A stretch of 64,000 nt of DNA from Dolomedes plantarius. Taxonomy: Eukaryota > Arthropoda > Arachnida > Araneae > Dolomedidae. Of the stretch, positions 36,850 through 48,493 are shown one piece after another. The position numbers were made by a program, and so were the translations under genes. The notes below the pieces were generated by a model. The model did no database searches and had not been told where the DNA came from. It worked only from the letters and a program-made list of their open reading frames with translations. Within the stretch, counting starts at the first letter, position 1. Every line of letters starts with the position of its first letter. The DNA lies in assembly GCA_907164885.2 (NCBI GenBank), contig OU015497.1, positions 70,323,429 through 70,387,428 of the forward strand. Reading direction: 5' to 3'.

Positions 36850-37845
36850 TTTTAAAGTAGGTAAATTTTTAAGGCTTTTTGTATGTCTTTTGCATTTAGT
36901 ATCTTCTGAAAAAACACTACATTTTACATTAAAGTTATTTCATTGCTTTCCTTTTGAAATTTACATAATTTTTCTCAGGATAATTAATAACAGTGAAAAA
37001 TTTAAACATACTCGAAATAATCAATAATCTGCAAGAATGAAACAGATAAAATTATCATCAATTTCCTTTGACAGAAAAAAGCAATTCTTTTCCTGTCTTT
37101 TCTCGATTTTATCTTAAAAATGCGATAGACATCAATTTTCTACTTTCACCGTTTCTCAATCCAAATCCCACAATTACTTTGAAAAAAAGCGCCATTTATT
37201 AGAAAAATAATAAAGAAAAGTGCAATTTTCAGTAATAATGTTTTGACAAAATTGTTTTTTTCCTTTCCATCTTTTTTATGTATAGTTATGGCTTATACTT
37301 TATACTATATATTTAGAAATAAGAAAGAATGTATGCAAAATTGTTGAATATTATTTTTCTAATGAGAGCGATAAGATTTGAAAGAAAACGCTTACTCATT
37401 GAAAAAAGAAGAAAAAAGAAATGTTTAATGCTGAATGATTAATCGATTCAGGATTTAACTTTTCATTGTGTCATTCAACGGGTTGTGACGCTTAGTTGTC
37501 CATTTTCTTGTACATTTTCTGATTTGAATTTTGATTTAATTTTGATTGAACAATAGAATACTTATTTGCTGAATTAATATTATTCCTACTTTACCTTGCA
37601 ATGGGACCAATAAACTTGGAGAGATTTTAAGAATGAAAGGATTACCATATGAAATATATATGATTACTGCTGATATAGGATGTTATAATACTGTGTAAAA
37701 TATAAACAATACAAATAAACAAAAATTAAAATTCAAAAATAGACTGCTAAATCACTTTAACAAAAAACATATCCTGCAAAGAAAACATAAAACAATTTCA
37801 ATAGAGGATAACGCAGTAGCGTCATATCCACAAAATGAAAAAAAG
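36850..37845. other. AT-rich stretch, nothing recognised
   Basis: No coding region or repeat structure recognised. Confidence 0.55.
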
Positions 37846-38077
37846 AAATAAATAATCCAACAGAGATAGATAAAAATAATACGAATATAGACAAAAAACA
37901 AACAGAAATCAAGCACTCTGGGCGTCCTCGAACCAACGGCAAGATTATGTATAAGAATGGCAAGATTCTTATACAGAATCTTCCCGTTGGTGCGTGGATG
38001 TCCAGAGTGCTTGATTTCTGTTTGTTTTTTGTCTATATTCGTATTATTTTTATCTATCTGTGTTGGATTATTTATTT
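37846..38077. repeat. Near-perfect hairpin: two 113-bp arms, 6-bp loop
   Basis: The arm 37846-37958 is the reverse complement of 37965-38077 with only a handful of mismatches; the loop is ggcaag. Both strands give related translations because of the symmetry. No target duplication was identified beyond the arms, so it may be a foldback-type element or a palindromic duplication. Confidence 0.92.
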
Positions 38078-38984
38078 ATAATACTGTACAATATATGATT
38101 GCAAAACAATTTTTAAACAGTTTCTTCTGTAGTTGGAATACAGTTTTGGGGGTAAATAGGTGTGTAAGTACTTTTCTTTCTGTTGAAAATGCTTTTATAG
38201 TTTTATTTAAAATATAATTTTGTAATGTCTTGTAATTAATGTAAAGTTTTGTATAATTTTTTTTTTCAAGTCGAATAAAATTTAAAATTTTTTTTCTGAA
38301 ATTTCTGAAAATTGAAGATTAATTTTTATTAAGTTTTAAAATTTTATAGTGAAATTAATATAATTTTTCAGTCTTTTATATTAAGAGAATTAAATTTTTA
38401 TTTATTTCATCAATATTTTTATTTCTTTGAGTGTCATGGAATTTATAATAATATTTAATGACTAACAAATTTTATATTATTGCTATGTTTTTTACCCAGC
38501 ATATTTATTTATATTACATAGTAAAATACAGTATAAATGTTTCTTTAACACTCATCTTGAAGTATAAGAAAATGGACATATATTTTTAAAGTTTCCTGTA
38601 TGTTTCTAATTTTGTACATAGCATATGTTTTAAACTTATTATTTTATTTTCTTTCCCCATTGTGATTATTGGTCATAAAAACTATAATGTTACAAGTTTA
38701 AAATTATTGACTACAATAAGAAGTACATGATAATGATCTGTAACTACTTTAAAAGCACGTCTTTATAGAAAGTTCCTGAAATCATTTACTCATTTAACTA
38801 AAGTTTGAAGGTACAGTAAAATATACCATAGCTATGAAAGCATTTTAAACCAATCAAAAACATTTAGTATGTGACACCGTAAAAAAATATTTTACTGCAA
38901 TTTATAAGATAATTTAAAGAAAATTTTAATTTTAATCTAATTTTAATTCCCCAGTATTTTTTTTTCCTTCTGGACATAGTACAT
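38078..38984. other. AT-rich stretch, nothing recognised
   Basis: Extremely AT-rich with T and A runs. No coding region recognised. Confidence 0.55.
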
Positions 38985-39645
38985 TAGTTGGTACCCGTCA
39001 AAACATGACGGCTGGATGCGGGCTCGGACTTAAATATATATCTAAAGCCAGATTAAAACATATCCCTGAGCATGCGCAGAAATGAATTAATATGTTTATG
39101 TGGCCTCGTGATTAGTGCGTATCTAAATCCAGATTGAAACATGTCACTGAGCATGCGCAGATTGCAATTTTTAATTGTAAATTATCGTTTATTAATAGAA
39201 ATTGCAGTTACAAAAACCAAATTTGACACATCTATAGATTAAAATCTTTCGTTTAAAATTAAAATAAAATAAACTGTTACAGTAGTTTTCTCTAACGCAC
39301 TACCCAAAGAATCAGCTTAGCAACTTAAATATATAGACTAGTTGGTACCCATCAAAACATGACGGCTAGATAGTAAATAAATGCACTAATACACAAATTA
39401 TCTCAACACATCATTGCCAAATGTTGAAAATCATAATAATGCGCAGAAACAAATTAATGTGTTTAAGTGGCCTCGTTCTTAGTGAGTATCTAAAGCCAGA
39501 TTTAAAAATGTCACTTAGCATGCGCAGAAAGCATTTTTTTAATTGTAATTTAATGCTAACTAAACAACGCGAAATAATCAATTTCCATCAGGTTTAATCT
39601 TATATTTCACAAACAAAATTATCATAAAATAAAAACGGCATAGAT

Positions 39646-39687
<42 letters not shown>

Positions 39688-39915
39688 AGAGATATATATA
39701 TCTAGGGAGACTCCTCGGAATAAACGTGATTATCATTAAAACATGTCACTGTAAATTATCGCTAATTAATAGAAATTGTGGTTACGAAAACCAAATTTGA
39801 CAAATCTACAGATTACAATCTTTCGTTTAAGACCAAAATGAAGTAAACTGATGCAGTAGTTTTCTCTAATGCACTGCCCAAAGAATCAGCTTAGCAACTT
39901 AAATATATAAATATT
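38985..39915. repeat. Diverged tandem duplication of a ~350-bp unit
   Basis: The block ttggtaccc[ag]tcaaaacatg recurs at about 38989 and 39341. Each copy continues with a gcatgcgcaga segment, a tggcctcgt segment, a tctttcgttta segment and a ccaaagaatcagcttagcaa segment that ends at about 39325 and 39900. The second copy is longer because of an insertion containing a (GA)n tract (about 39646-39690). The first copy itself holds two related gagcatgcgcaga sub-blocks. Confidence 0.8.
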
Positions 39916-40219
39916 TTGCGATCCCTTTTGTTTAAACCTTTGAAAAATTTACAACATTCTCCTCATTTTCTTGTACGTTTTCCCAAACCTTCTAAATAAA
40001 ATCATACCGTCTGCTTTGGCACACGTCGCATTTCTCCGGAAAAAAAATTGCTTCGGTACTCGACATTTTTTTGTTACTTGTCGAATCTCAATGCAGAAAA
40101 ATGCTTCGGATCCTACTCTACGTTTACTCGGTACTCGTCACACATGCTAAGAGATGTAAGAGACAAGACGGTGTGTTTTCCCTCATCTTGTATATCCAGA
40201 AGAAAATAAAGACCGAAAT

Positions 40220-40465
40220 ATGTTACAAAATTTTGTTCAGAAGTATCACCCTGACGAAGCTCTAACAAGCCGAAATGTGTTTAATAATCAAACAATGTCT
40301 CACTTCAGAGAGATATTGAAACGTAGGCAGAAGCAAGTTTCTCGTGATAGGTTTGAAGTGAAACTCCCCAAATTTGAGTCTACAACAGGGATCGGTGGTG
40401 TTAAAAGGCAGAAAAGGGACATAATCCCCGTGAACAGGCTTGATGTTTTATCGGAAGGAATATGA
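40220..40465 (+). pseudogene. Tigger-like transposase, C-terminal fragment
   Basis: The 81-codon frame reads QNFVQKYHPDEALTSR, then MSHFREILKRRQKQVSRDRF, and ends with basic residues and LSEGI followed by a stop. The [ML]SHFR..LKRRQKQ..[LR]DRF segment is typical of the C-terminal tail of Tigger-type DDE transposases as I know them. An aataaa signal follows at about 40503. The catalytic domain is missing. Confidence 0.55.
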
Positions 40466-40704
40466 AGCCTGTTTGGCCCATCGATAGCTCAATATTCTTT
40501 AAATAAAATGACTCACCTCAAAATTAAACATGCTGGACTGTATGGGTTTTCTCTTAATTTATTGTTTTATCTCTGAGCTACGCTCACTCCGTTCTCCACT
40601 CGGAGCTCGCCTCGTCTGCTCACCACACGTCACATAGTACATATACAGCGACAACAGCGCTCTTTTTAAATGCGGCAGGCGTTGCACTCAACAAAGCCCT
40701 TAAT

Positions 40705-41366
40705 TGAATACTGGTCCAACTCCACTTTTTTTAGCCTGTTTTTATTAACTTGCTTTCTTGTTTGCGTGCGTGTTTGTGTGTTTGTCCAGTACAAATATTG
40801 CAATCGATTTTTTACCAACTTCCCGACAAGCTAGACATTTGAAACTTTTAAAATAGCTCAGAACACGTAGACAATGCATTTTTTAATACTTTTAGCCATC
40901 TTTAAGCAGATTTTTACCATGTTTTTATTATTTTCAGTTAATTTTGTTTTGTAGACTGGTGCAGCCATCTGTCGGCCGGGACGGGAATGATAAGTTAAAC
41001 GCAAATTAACTGCCAATTAACTTCATTTTATTTCAAGTTGATGGGATAATTCATCAAAAAATTTTTAAAAAGCATATATTAATACATAGAATTGTCAAGT
41101 TTATATGATTCATTAGAAAATTTAAAAACATGGTATATGAAAAGTTATTTTTATCTTGCAATTATTAAAAATATGGAGTTAGCCTCCCTTTCATCTTCAT
41201 ACAAGTCATTTCTATCTTATTTTTAAACTGGTACACCTCTAGATTAGTTCTGCTGCCAACAGGGGGCATTACATATCAGACTTCAGCAGTCATTTCTCTG
41301 CACTCTTCAGACTTTAAGTACTCTGTATCTGAAGATGAACAAGAATGGAGTTGGACCACTATTCAA
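40705..41366. repeat. Inverted repeat pair, ~21-bp arms, inside the Tigger-like relic
   Basis: ttgaatactggtccaactcc at about 40706-40725 is matched in reverse complement by ggagttggaccactattcaa at about 41346-41365, with one mismatch. It could be the ends of a ~660-bp inserted non-autonomous element, but no clean target duplication was found. Confidence 0.45.
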
Positions 41367-41824
41367 ATAAAGCATTCATATATCCCCTTCTAAGGAATAA
41401 CCCCTCTACTTCGCCACTATCCCATTAGTCCATGAACTCATTTTAGTACAGGTTGAACAGAGATAAATTTTATTTTATTTTATCTAATTATTATTTTAAA
41501 TTGTGTCTACCTAGTTTAAACAATTTAAATAAAAAAACAACTCAATCCATTTATAAATTGTCCAGTAAAATGTGAAATTTCTGGTTGACAGGAATAAATT
41601 ATATCAATTTACTTATTAATAAATTATATCAATACTCTTTATGGGAAAAATTCGTTCGGTGCCCATCGTGTCTTCTGGAACCAATTAACGGCGAGTACCG
41701 AGGGACCACTGTATAAAAATGTTCAGTTTAGGAATCTGCATATCAGCCTCTCGAGAAATGTTTAAAACACCAACTAACGTGTAAATATATCTGTATAGAG
41801 TGTTACTTGTCACTGTTTTGGTGG

Positions 41825-42155
41825 TGATTGTTGTTGATAATTGTAAGTTTCAGATCCGATCCATATAAGCTATGCGGGCTGAGAAGTGCGGCTCCGGATT
41901 ACAATAGCACCAAAATAGTCGGAGTTTGGTTTGGATAGGTGCCACCACAATTGTTACTGAGCAACCTTAGGGTCAACATCTAGGTGAATCGTAACTTCTC
42001 CCAGCTTCTCTGGCCTCATAGAAGGACTTCCCGGCCTGCGTATGTAACCTTTATCAGATCTAGATAATAAAGGATTTAATGGCGCTTGTGTTTATTCCAA
42101 CCGGGCATCTTCTGTGCCCAAAGCCAACGATCTACCACTAGGCTACATCGGACCC
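41825..42155 (-). mobile_element. tRNA-derived SINE, minus strand
   Basis: On the minus strand the head ATGTAGCCTAGTGGTAGATC (42126-42145) matches the tRNA A-box region, and a degenerate B box follows. The body runs to a gttgttg tail at about 41830. The body aligns with the adjacent copy at 42190-42525 (tagcaccac/aaagggtcggaag-type block) and with the old copy near 61-575. Confidence 0.75.
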
Positions 42156-42189
42156 AAGTGTTATGAGTTGCTTGTGGCAAGTTGTGTTG

Positions 42190-42525
42190 TTGTTGTGACT
42201 GTTGCCCCTTCACCGACAGTATATTGTCAGTTCAAGTCCATAAGGGCTATTGGGCGAAGTGGTGGGGTTCCTGTTTTTAATAGCACCACAAGGGTCGGAA
42301 GCCGATTTGGCTAAAGGACCGGCCCCGTAATTTTGAACCGAGTCAAGTGACGAGACCGGAACAAATGACCCCGCACTTCCAGAGGTACATTGTAGCCAAG
42401 ACAGAATTTTCGTGCACCAGCTGCTGTTAGTGTACACGGCAGTACATTTGTCAGAGACCGGCATCGAACTAGAGACGTTCAGATCACTGGCTCGCCGTCT
42501 TTTCCAACTGGGCCATTGCGCCCTC
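42190..42525 (-). mobile_element. tRNA-derived SINE, minus strand, adjacent copy
   Basis: On the minus strand there is an A-box-like tggcccagttggaaaagac (about 42500-42518) and a B-box-like tagttcgatgccggt (about 42460-42474). A body follows that ends in a gttgttg-type tail. It lies 35 bp from another member of the same family in the same orientation. Confidence 0.8.
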
Positions 42526-42961
42526 TTGTGGAATGTAAAGGCTTTAAATCAAAAACGAGAGAAACTCTGTCTGTGATAAGTGAATACGAACACAATGTTG
42601 CACGATGAGAGATTAAAGGATTGTGAAATCTTTAAAATTAACCGAGTAAGAGTAACAAGTTATAACAATGTTTAAAAAATCTCACCCCAACCCTGTCATC
42701 AATTTTCTGAAACCTTACTTAAGTCGTAATTGGAGGTTTCGGATAAAGCGTCAAGTGGTGGTATAATGAACAAATAAATATATTTGTTATCATGATTATT
42801 TTCTGTTTCACAGATGTATGTTTCTTTTGTTATCTGATCTGTTATATCTCTATTTGTATACTGAGTTAAAAACAGTTTCTCTATTTTAATAGGTCCAAAT
42901 AGATGTTCGGAACTCTTGAAAGTATAATTAAGTTCACTTAAAATAAAAGAACCTAATTATT
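42526..42961. other. AT-rich stretch, nothing recognised
   Basis: No coding region recognised. Confidence 0.5.
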
Positions 42962-42965
42962 TTAA

Positions 42966-43589
42966 GGGGGTCCAGGACACATTTTGAGATTTTTTTATTT
43001 ATTGAGTAAAAATTTTGAATTTTTTTGTGATGCTTAACCATATAATTTGTAAACAAAATCACATCACAAATCTTCTCAAAAAGTTTTGAAAAAATTTTAA
43101 AATTTAAAATTTTTAATAAAAGTGGGGTAATTTAAAATCGTTATAACTCGAAATATTAATGGTCGAATTTCCATTTTTTTTCATTTAATTAAACAGAAAC
43201 ATTTAAGTTTTAATTATGATTCACAATTTTTTAAAATATTAATTTTTTAAAGAATTAAAAATATTTAGATTAAAAATTACGAAAAAAATTATGTAACTTA
43301 TTTGTATACATGTTACAAGTTTCAACCATTTATTTTTAACAGTTCTTGACTTATAACAATTTAAAAACGAGAATGGGGAAAAAACCCTTCATGAAAAAAA
43401 ACGCACTTACAGGTTTAAACAACGATTGGCTACTATTAGAATGTTGCAAAAAAAAATAAATAATTTCTCCTGTTCTAATTAAGATAGAAACATGGTTTAA
43501 ACGTCATTTTAAGCGTAAACGAACACACAAATTTTTAATGCAATAAATTTTTTTTCGAAAATTCGAACAATTTTGTGTCCTGAACCCCC
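42966..43589 (+). mobile_element. TTAA-flanked MITE, copy 2, 624 bp
   Basis: The left end GGGGGTCCAGGACACA and the inverse of the right end GGGGGTTCAGGACACA form 16-bp inverted repeats with one difference, flanked by TTAA at 42962-42965 and 43590-43593. A related inverted copy lies at 17616-18326. TTAA targets are used by piggyBac and Kolobok elements; the superfamily is not settled by the ends alone. No coding sequence. Confidence 0.85.
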
Positions 43590-43689
43590 TTAAACTTTAA
43601 AATCATAAAAGCATTTACAAACGTTTATCTATTTCACATCTTCTGAAATACGACGTATAATAAATAAAATGTTTATTTTTTTCTAATGC

Positions 43690-43838
43690 GGAGCACCACA
43701 TAGGTAGACCATCATAGCCCCCTATGAAGGGACGACACAAACGGAGGCATTTTTTGTGGCGCGACGCCGAGATTCGATCCGAGCACCCTCAGCACCGAAA
43801 TCCAGCGCGCTGTACCACAGGGCCACCACAAACCAATA
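43690..43838 (-). mobile_element. tRNA-derived SINE or tRNA-like pseudogene
   Basis: On the minus strand, gtggtggccctgtggtacag (about 43813-43832) resembles an A-box region, and gatcgaatctc (about 43770-43780) is close to a B box. The sequence differs from the other SINEs in the window, so it is a separate family or a decayed tRNA copy. Confidence 0.6.
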
Positions 43839-44399
43839 ATTACAATGTTTATATATGAACCCTAAAATTATCTTTAAATTATGCTTTTCAGTTTTCTCTT
43901 CAACAGTCAAACAGCTTTCTTTCTTGCAATATAATTTCAAAAGCAAAATAATGCTGGTGTTGACTTTAGTATAAAATCTTACATACAGTAATTTAAATAG
44001 AAAGTATTGTTTCACTTGCCAGTTGTCACCGAAACTTCAAATGATTATTATTTAGTGTAACTAAAATATTGAATAAAATACATCATTATATTTTGAAACA
44101 ATTGCCGATACGTATTCGTAGCAGAAAGTAAATAAAGACAAAGTCTCATTATTGATGATATATGCTAAAACATTCGAAACGAAAATTTGTCACATCAATG
44201 TGGCAATGACTTGCATTCATATACACGGTAATATATACAGACAATTACAAATACCGGTAAAAAGATACTTCTCACTGAGAGGTATATTGAAAGTATTTGG
44301 CATTGTTTTAATGCGTAGTATTTCATATCTTTACTTTAATTATGGCACAAAATTTTTCAAGCAATGAATCACTGAACTTTCACTTATATTTTGAAAATG
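43839..44399. other. AT-rich stretch, nothing recognised
   Basis: No coding region recognised. Confidence 0.5.
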
Positions 44400-45811
44400 C
44401 ACTCTGTCACAAAAAAATATATGCAACCAGAAGAAATCGAGCTACTATCACGAAACTTGGCAGGAATATAATCTGGTAAGAGATGTGCAAATGATTAAAA
44501 TTGCACGCCAATTAGACAAGGGTAAGCCCACTATGCACATATGAGATGCGCAGCTGGGAGAGATTAAAATCATGATTGTTCGTGCCATAGTGTTTTTCAA
44601 ACAAATCTGTCGATTTGGATGGATGGTATTGTGACTAGAGATGCCTCTGATACGTAACCGGTGAAAGAAAGAACAATTGTCGGACTATGAGAGGGGGCGT
44701 ATAGTAGGCCTCATAGAAGCAGGTTGGTCCAACAGGCGTAACGGCAGCCACCTCGGTCGGAGCGATATGGTAGTTGCTCGGTGTTGGCAACAATGGATGA
44801 CGGAAGGAATAGTTTACCGTCCCGGAGGGTCAGGGCTTCCCAGGAACACAAATGCTCGCGAGGATCGCGCAATCATAAGAGTGACCACGCCCGCACCAAC
44901 AACGTCGCTAGATTCGGTTCGACGCCTTTTACAACCTTTCAGACATCCGGTGGTATCAAGGGAAACCATTCGAAGACGACTGGCCGACGCAGGTATGAGG
45001 AGCCGACGTCCATGAAGACGTCTACCACTGACCCCATATCATACGCAGTGTCGACTGGATTTTTACCGACCTCGGACAAGCTGGAGTGTGACAGATTGGA
45101 GGCGTGTGAACTTCAGCGATGAATCCTGATTCAATATCGATGCTGATGACCAGCGTATACGTGTGTGGAGGAGGCCAGGCCACCGGTCCGATCCGGCATT
45201 TGTTTTCGAGAGGCATACGGCAATTACACAAGGTGTGAAAGTGTGGGGAGAAATTTGTTGGGACACACGATCACCTCTAGTCTTCCTTAAAAGCACTTTG
45301 ACGGCACGCAGTTACGTGGACGAGATTTTAAGTCCAGTTATACTACCTATGCTATCAAGTCGCCCAGGCGCCATTTATCAGCAAGACAACGACCGTCCAC
45401 ATACTCTGCGACTCTTCCAACAATGTCTTCAAGGATATGACGTACTCCCATGGCCTGCAAGGTCACCAGACTTCTCGCCAATAGAGCATGTCTGGGACGT
45501 GCTTGGAAGGCAACTGCAGCCGTCCCGGAATACTGGTGAATTAACTGCCCAGTTGCAAAGATTCTGGCATGATCTTCAGCAGGAGGGGATCGGTGACCTC
45601 ATTGATTCGATGCCACGCCGTGTTTCGGCTTGTATAGCTGCCAGAGGTGGATTTACTACTTACTGATTTGTAACATTTTTCATGTCATATCTTCTTAATA
45701 AAACGGTCTGTTCTTCTGAATTTGTAATCATTTGCTTATCTACTCATAGACTATGATTCGTGATAGTAGCTCGTTTCCTTCTGAGTGCAAGTATATTTTT
45801 TTGACAGAGTG
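44400..45811 (+). mobile_element. Tc1-like transposon, 1412 bp, defective
   Basis: The inverted ends begin CACTCTGTCA and match over about 55 bp, including CGAGCTACTATCACGAA. The right flank is TA (45812-45813). The left flank reads TG, one transition from TA. A single plus-strand transposase frame runs the full length but with three stops. Confidence 0.9.
44641..45666 (+). pseudogene. Tc1 transposase (DD34E), three TGA stops, no frameshift
   Basis: From the ATG at 44641 the same frame can be read to the stop at 45664-45666. It passes three in-frame TGA codons (44662-44664, 45013-45015, 45127-45129). Visible parts: N-terminal helix-turn-helix (SDYERGRIVGLIEAGWS), a second HTH ending RETIRRRLADAGMRSRRP, the catalytic D in NFSDES followed by a TGA, the second D in YQQDNDRPH, and the E in SPIEHVWD. 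The terminus is GGFTTY. Each TGA stands where an arginine is expected (for example DES-R-F), so each can be explained by CGA to TGA transition. Length is otherwise normal for Tc1. Confidence 0.92.
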
Positions 45812-45813
45812 TA

Positions 45814-47016
45814 TCATATTATTGAAAATGCTCCAGACAATTCTAACTTTCACATTCTGTTGGGCTTTAAAGTTTATTGTTGTTCCTCCATATCCTTATT
45901 AATCTCCTATAGTTGACAAAATCTTTCAGTTTTGTAATGTATGGAATATTATTTGTGATGCGGGATATTTTAAACGACTCTATGACATATTGATATTTTT
46001 TTTCCATTTTTCAAAAGATGATTTAAAAAAATATCATTATGCCCTTTTCCAAAACTAAAGCCTTTGATAAACATGTAGACACTATCCAAAATATTGTTTC
46101 TCATTTACACATGATTACCTGATGTAATGTCAGACGCTGTCTCAAGCCCTCTCTCTGTCCGTTCATACATTCATTTATTTCCATCCTGTATGTTTTGTAT
46201 GAGATACGTTCCCAAAGAAAAAAGAATTTTCTCAGAAAATACTCTGCTATATGCTTCATACCAATCTACAGACACATTAACCTACATAAAATGAATATAT
46301 TAATATGAAAGTGGAAGTACTTTGTGTAGCGGACTGTAATAAGAATTCAATATTAACCATATTGATTTACTGCAGGTAATACATAAACACTTAGTTGCAG
46401 CCATGAATTGGAAGTAAATGTATTTCTTAACAGAAAACAATATTTATTTCTCGAAACTTATAGAATCGATTTTATTATAAAATAAAATATAAGTCAAGAT
46501 TTATTTTGCACTTGGCAAAGTTCAAGGAAAACCTATTTAATCACATATCAAAAGAATAAAATAAACCAGAATTCATAAAAATCAACGATCAGCTGCATTT
46601 AATTAAAACAATATTTTTTGAATCTCATTCACCTAATAATGATTAAGAAATGGAGGTAATGTAATGTCTAATATAAATCACATAACCCTTCATCTGAATG
46701 CTCCAATTTATAAGCGTATGATTTATATTTTAAAAATGCATTCTCCGTTTAGATGCCCAGTGCAATGACTTTCTGATGGTATTGCATCTAGTTAAGTGAA
46801 TTACAGTTTCAAAAGGACGAAGCGCAGAATAGTATCAAACCCCACACAGTCAAAATAAAATGCCCTTTTCAAAATTTAAGTTTCACATCCCGATGTTCAG
46901 TCGAACTCAAAACAAAATAAAGGATATTGGATGTATTTCATCTTTGTACATTTTGTTTCGTCATATAAGGACACATAAGACGAACGTAGAAATTTATTTG
47001 CGCTTAAGACCTGTTT
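45814..47016. other. AT-rich stretch, nothing recognised
   Basis: No coding region or repeat structure recognised over 1.2 kb. Confidence 0.55.
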
Positions 47017-47040
47017 ATATATATATATATATATACATAC

Positions 47041-47076
<36 letters not shown>

Positions 47077-47078
47077 GT
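47017..47078. repeat. (TA)n(TG)n microsatellite
   Basis: TA units then interrupted TG units. Confidence 0.96.
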
Positions 47079-47804
47079 AAGCAAACATAAGAAATGAATG
47101 TATGAAACCAAAAACCAAAAATAATTGCGAAAACAGTTTTCAGAATTTTCTATACAATGATTGCTACTCTTGCTAACGTAAATATCTTTTATCATATCTC
47201 ATCCTCAATCCCCAGTATGATTAGGTAAGTATTCAAATGACATTTAAAATTACAATTTAAGAAAACATGCATTATTTTAATTATCGAGATTTTCCAGTAA
47301 AATATCTGAATTTCTTGCAGGCTCAAGTACAATGCATTAAGTTGAAAGCAATTTTATACCACAATGCCATGATTATGTACTATTTTTAAAAAAAGTAGCT
47401 TATTTTTAGCTGTAAGAAAATTATTAATATTTGCGATTATTACATATAGTATTTGGAAATATGTAGGTGCTTCATAGATAATAATAATTAATAGATAATA
47501 ACAATGGCAAACTTTAATATAAGCTCAAAACATAGAGTATTTTAGAAATTAGGTATATAATGGTACGTTTTCTACTGTCAAGATTTTTTCAAAAGATGGC
47601 GCACACACAAATATTCATAGAACAAATAAATTAATAATTATGATTATACTGCTTTTAATTTAGCATAAGTCATATATATTTAAGTAATCATTTGAAGCAC
47701 AGAATGCATAGCAGATGTGTTACGATGATAACACTAATCTAAGAAATGTATGGTCTAATACCGTTCACGAATACTAGAGTTTTTCTAGTATACTTATATT
47801 CTAT
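47079..47804. other. AT-rich stretch, nothing recognised
   Basis: No coding region recognised before the target duplication of the BEL element. Confidence 0.55.
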
Positions 47805-47809
47805 CTAAG

Positions 47810-48367
47810 TGTTGAAACTAGATACCGGGTGGCGTCATACGGTTACCTTCCGATTAAGAAATAAGTGAGAATGCTGCTTAACGCTCTCTATGACGTCACA
47901 CGAGTACGCCGAGGATGTTTTTGCATCGTGCAGAAGAAGTTGTGTCAGAAGTATCTGGCATCTGAGCCAAGGATCTTAAAAGGAGTCGTTGTTCTTGTAG
48001 TGTGGATGTGACAGCTGGTGAGTGTGTGAAGCAGTATAACCCTTTTGTAATATCTTTAGTGCCAGAATTTGCTCCAGCATGAGGTTTATGTGTCAAGTTA
48101 TATGTTTCCCCGTCAAGAAAGAGGAATATAGCCTTTATTTGGATTATCAACCAAGCTGTTACAATCTATTGCGTGGTGTATTCATTTAAGTAAGTCACTC
48201 TCATTACTCTTCACCAGTATATTTTTACAGAACGAAATAAGTAGAACCACTGCGTCCTATATTTTTCTATATATGTTCCTGCCCAGACCGGCTAAAGTCG
48301 GGTAGACGTAGCTTAGAGTCTGAATCGACGAGTGCCCATTTCGGTGGGAGGTACTCGATTTCTTACA
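47810..48367 (+). repeat. 5' LTR of BEL element A
   Basis: It starts TGTTGAAACTAG and ends TTTCTTACA. It aligns along its length with 61178-61721. I counted about 36 substitutions in about 544 aligned bases plus two short indels, roughly 6.6 percent divergence. Confidence 0.95.
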
Positions 48368-48369
48368 AG

Positions 48370-48387
48370 TGGCGTCCGCGACAGGAT
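48370..48387 (+). promoter_or_regulatory. Primer binding site of BEL element A
   Basis: TGGCGTCCGCGACAGGAT begins two bases after the LTR. It has the TGG expected to pair with the CCA end of a tRNA. The tRNA species was not determined. Confidence 0.8.
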
Positions 48388-48493
48388 TTACAGTGGGTTT
48401 AGCTTTAGAAAAGTGTTTCAAATTATTTCTTTAGTACCTGTTGAATATTTGTTTATTACTGTATTTGTATAAAATTAGCCTTCATTATTAGTA

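Larger units (their letters stand above)
40060..41711 (+). mobile_element. Pogo/Tigger-like transposon relic, right end preserved
   Basis: The right end, inverted, reads CAGTGGTCCCTCGGTACTCG and is followed by TA (41712-41713), the terminus and target expected for Tigger-type pogo elements. Related ctcggtactcg pieces occur at about 40052 and 40127. A transposase C-terminal fragment is at 40220-40465. The left terminus was not found, so the element is incomplete or rearranged. Confidence 0.6.

Noticed and set aside
37846..38077. MicroRNA precursor
   Set aside because: Arms are 113 bp and almost perfect, far longer than an animal microRNA hairpin; no support for processing from sequence alone.
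47896..48150. Minus-strand frame repeated at 61203-61511
   Set aside because: Both are antisense frames within the two LTRs of BEL element A; similarity comes from the LTRs.
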